This document shows, one piece after another, positions 61,874 to 64,000 of a stretch of 64,000 nt of DNA. The notes beneath the pieces are model-generated. The model had not been told where the DNA came from and did not search any database. It was given only the letters and a program-made list of their open reading frames with translations. This DNA is from Deinococcus sp. LM3 (GTDB lineage: Bacteria > Deinococcota > Deinococci > Deinococcales > Deinococcaceae). Location of the stretch: NCBI RefSeq assembly GCF_002017875.1, contig NZ_MUFV01000001.1, positions 1,886,501 to 1,950,500 on the forward strand. The letters are read 5' to 3'. The position numbers were made by a program, and so were the translations under genes. The number at the start of each line of letters is the position of its first letter. Within the stretch, counting starts at the first letter, position 1.

Positions 61874-62766
61874 ATGGAGCAACGGGACTTTGGAACGACC
61901 GGCCTGCGCGTCTCGGCGCTGGGCCTGGGCGCCGGACAAATTGGGGACGCGGCGCTGACCGAGGAGCATGTCGGGACGCTGCTGAACCGCGCGGTGGACC
62001 GGGCGTGACCCTGATCGACACGGCGCGCGGGTACGGCCTCAGCGAGGAACGCATCGGGCGGCACCTGTCGTACCGGCGGCACGACTTCATCCTCAGCAGC
62101 AAGGGCGGGTACGGCGCGGACGGCGCCGACGACTGGACCCCGCAGGCGATCCGCCTGGGTATCGAGCAGGCCCTGACGCGGCTGCGCTGCGACTGGATCG
62201 ACATCTTCCACCTGCACTCCTGCCCCGCAGACACGCTGCGCCGCGAGGACCTGCTGGGCGCGCTGGACGACGCCCGCGCGAGCGGCCTGATCCGCGTGGC
62301 GGCGTACAGCGGCGAGAACGAGGCCCTGGCCTGGGCCGCGCAGTCTGGTCGCTTCGGCAGCCTGGAAACCAGCGTGAACCTCGCCGACCAGTGGAGCCGG
62401 CATCAGGTGCTGCCCACCGCGCACGACGCCGGACTGGGCGCGATCGCCAAGCGCCCCATCGCGAACGCCGCGTGGCGCTTCGTGCAGCGTCCGGCCGGTG
62501 ACTACGCCGAGACGTACTGGGAGCGGCTGGGCCGGCTCGACCTGAACGGCGTGCGCGAGGCCGCCGGGCTGGACTGGACACAGTTCGCGCTGCGCTTCAG
62601 CGCGTACGCGCCAGGGGTTCACAGCGCCATCGTGGGGACCGCCAGCATCGAGAACTTGGAACGCAACGTCCGGATCGTGCAGGAAGGCCCGCTGCCGCTG
62701 GACGTCCTGACGCACATCGAGGCCGCGTGGCGCGCGCACGGCACGGACTGGGGCGGCGAGGTCTGA
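61874..62766 (+). pseudogene. Aldo/keto reductase with a single-base frameshift
   Basis: From ATG 61874 the frame reads MEQRDFGTTGLRVSALGLG ... LLNRAVDRA and stops at 62006-62008. In the +1 frame the expected continuation GVTLIDTARGYGLSEERIG follows directly and runs to 62766 with catalytic Asp (LIDTARGY), Tyr, Lys (ILSSKGGYG) and His (IFHLHSC). One G appears to be missing from the GGG run at 62001-62003. It is either a recent pseudogene or a sequence error. The gene follows the ABC exporter by 25 bases. The stop TGA is the target duplication of the next element. Confidence 0.88.
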
Positions 62767-62924
62767 TACGGACTCCGATTGAATGGGCTGCAAAGCCCGT
62801 TCAATCCGAGCGTATGCGACTCGTAGAGCTGCTCCGCAGAGTAAGAGAGAAACGGGTTCCGGACGTGGAGCCGGCAATCCGGTGAAGTTCCGGATTGTTG
62901 GCGAAACAAACGGAATCCGTATGA
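62764..62924 (-). mobile_element. Family A inverted-repeat element, copy 9 (enlarged)
   Basis: Element 62767-62921 (155 bp) in minus orientation, with about 20 extra bases around TAGAGCTGCTCCGCAGAGTA. Perfect TGA duplications (62764-62766 and 62922-62924); the first is the stop codon of the aldo/keto reductase. Confidence 0.92.
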
Positions 62925-62962
62925 CCCCAGGCGCGCCGCGCCGACTGCGGTAGGCTGCGGGT

Positions 62963-63982
62963 ATGACTGAACCTGCGTTCTGCTGGGGGCTGCTGGGCGC
63001 CGCCCGCATTGCCCGCGCCCTGATTCCCGCGATCCGCGAGGCGGGCGGCGAGGTGGCGTTCGTGGGCGTGCGCGACCCGCACTCGGCGCGGGCGCAGGCC
63101 TTCGCGCAGGAATGGGGCGTGCAGGTCGCCGGAACGTACGACGACCTGATCGCGGCTGACGTGCACGCCGTGTACAACCCCCTGCCGAACGACGCGCACC
63201 TGCCCTGGACGCTGGCGGCGCTGCGGGCCGGGAAGCACGTCCTGACCGAGAAGCCCCTGACCCTGAACGCCGCCGAGGCGCAGCAGCTCGCGGACGCGGC
63301 GCTCCAGGCGGGCCTCACGCTGCTGGAGGCCTTCGCGTACCGCTTCCAGCCGCACATCCTGCGGATCGTGGAACTCGTGCGGGGCGGCACGCTGGGCGAC
63401 GTGCGGTCCGTACACGGCGCGTTCGGGTTCCACATGACCAACCCGGACGACTTCCGCTGGAACGCCGCGCAGGGCGGTGGGGCGCTGTTCGACGTGGGCA
63501 CCTACCCCGTGAACCTGATGCGCCTGCTGCTGGGTGAACCGCAGGCCGTGACCGCCGCCGCCCGCTGGACCCCCGCCGGGGCGCAACCCGGCACAGGCGA
63601 CATCGACGTGGCCCTCAGTGGCACCCTGGACTTCGGGGGCGCGCTGGGCAGCCTGGACTGCGCCTTCGACTGGACCGACCCCAGCTTCAGCCGCCTGACG
63701 GTCGTGGGCACGCGCGGCACGCTGGATGTCCCGCGCGTGTACCACAGCCACACGCACGAACCCGTGACCCTGCACCTGAACCTGGGCGGCCAGGAAAGCC
63801 GCGAGGAGTTCCCGCCGTCGAACGGGTACGCGCGCATGGTCGCCCACTTCCAGCGCACGGCGCGCGGACAGGAAGCGGCGCTGTACCCCCCCGCCGACGC
63901 CGTGGCACAGGCACGGGTGCTGGACGCCCTGTACGCCTCGGCCCGCACGGGAGCGCGCGTGACGCTGGACGCGCACGCCTGA
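62963..63982 (+). CDS. Gfo/Idh/MocA-family oxidoreductase
   Basis: A 339-residue NAD(P)-dependent oxidoreductase. Rossmann region FCWGLLGAARIARALIPAIREAG, AVYNPLPNDAHLPW, catalytic EKP in HVLTEKPLTLNAAEA, and the substrate segment GGGALFDVGTYPVNLMRLLLG. It resembles D-xylose or trans-dihydrodiol dehydrogenase-like members; the substrate is unknown. It ends just before the window edge and shares only family-level similarity with the gene at 48520. Confidence 0.91.
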   Translation: MTEPAFCWGLLGAARIARALIPAIREAGGEVAFVGVRDPHSARAQAFAQEWGVQVAGTYDDLIAADVHAVYNPLPNDAHLPWTLAALRAGKHVLTEKPLTLNAAEAQQLADAALQAGLTLLEAFAYRFQPHILRIVELVRGGTLGDVRSVHGAFGFHMTNPDDFRWNAAQGGGALFDVGTYPVNLMRLLLGEPQAVTAAARWTPAGAQPGTGDIDVALSGTLDFGGALGSLDCAFDWTDPSFSRLTVVGTRGTLDVPRVYHSHTHEPVTLHLNLGGQESREEFPPSNGYARMVAHFQRTARGQEAALYPPADAVAQARVLDALYASARTGARVTLDAHA

Positions 63983-64000
63983 ACCGGACGCGCCGCGTGC

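Overview
The window looks like chromosomal DNA of a Deinococcus species. It is very GC-rich with dense, often overlapping genes. Several proteins match what I know of D. radiodurans: a DR0930-type lactonase with the same length and HxH positions, a CYP287-like P450, a DUF4403 protein, a PyrR-controlled pyr operon and HspR-type heat-shock operators. No tRNA, rRNA, CRISPR array, phage or full-length IS was seen. The species assignment is inference from memory, not from a database search.

Layout. 1-4.4 kb: end of panB, a cytochrome P450, two adjacent glutamate-type dehydrogenases. 5.1-8 kb: polyprenyl diphosphate synthase, a YflT-like stress protein, a phosphotriesterase-like lactonase. 8-11.8 kb: a translationally coupled trio of hydrolase, fused PabB-PabA and PabC for p-aminobenzoate. 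12.2-14.3 kb: an Rrf2 regulator with an upstream palindrome, pyrD, and a guanidinium exporter behind a guanidine-III riboswitch. 14.5-20.4 kb: a branched-chain amino-acid ABC operon (binding protein, livH, livM, livG, livF) ending in a serine hydrolase, with an intrinsic terminator after the binding-protein gene. 20.6-29.8 kb: thioesterase/phosphatase pair, HD protein, REC-Roadblock protein, CAP lipoprotein, enoyl-CoA hydratase, malate dehydrogenase, a Tat-exported ferritin-like protein and an M29 aminopeptidase.

29.9-46.5 kb carries much second-messenger signalling: a GGDEF protein with a degenerate site, an intact GGDEF protein coupled to a small paralogous gene pair, and a large 5TM-GGDEF-GAF-GAF-HD-GYP protein. 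Between them lie ispF/trmL, a SARP-like STAND regulator, a NUDIX/YigZ pair, DUF4403, YjbQ, purA and folE. 46.5-64 kb: a SufU-like scaffold overlapping an M20 amidohydrolase, two Gfo/Idh/MocA oxidoreductases, a FAD oxidoreductase, the pyrR-pyrB-pyrC operon with its attenuator, hsp20, a degenerate nucleotidyltransferase, a Psd-like protein lacking the cleavage motif, a lipoprotein cyclophilin, a divergent lrp/ald pair, an ABC exporter and a frameshifted aldo/keto reductase.

The most unusual feature is a family of short (about 133 bp) non-coding elements with 16-bp terminal inverted repeats beginning TACGG. Most copies have perfect 3-bp TNA target duplications (TGA or TCA). Several sit exactly in stop codons. 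One spans from a NUDIX stop codon to the yigZ start codon and appears to create that start codon with a Shine-Dalgarno-like GGAG inside the element end. A second, unrelated family of about 180-260 bp palindrome-rich repeats occupies three intergenic regions.
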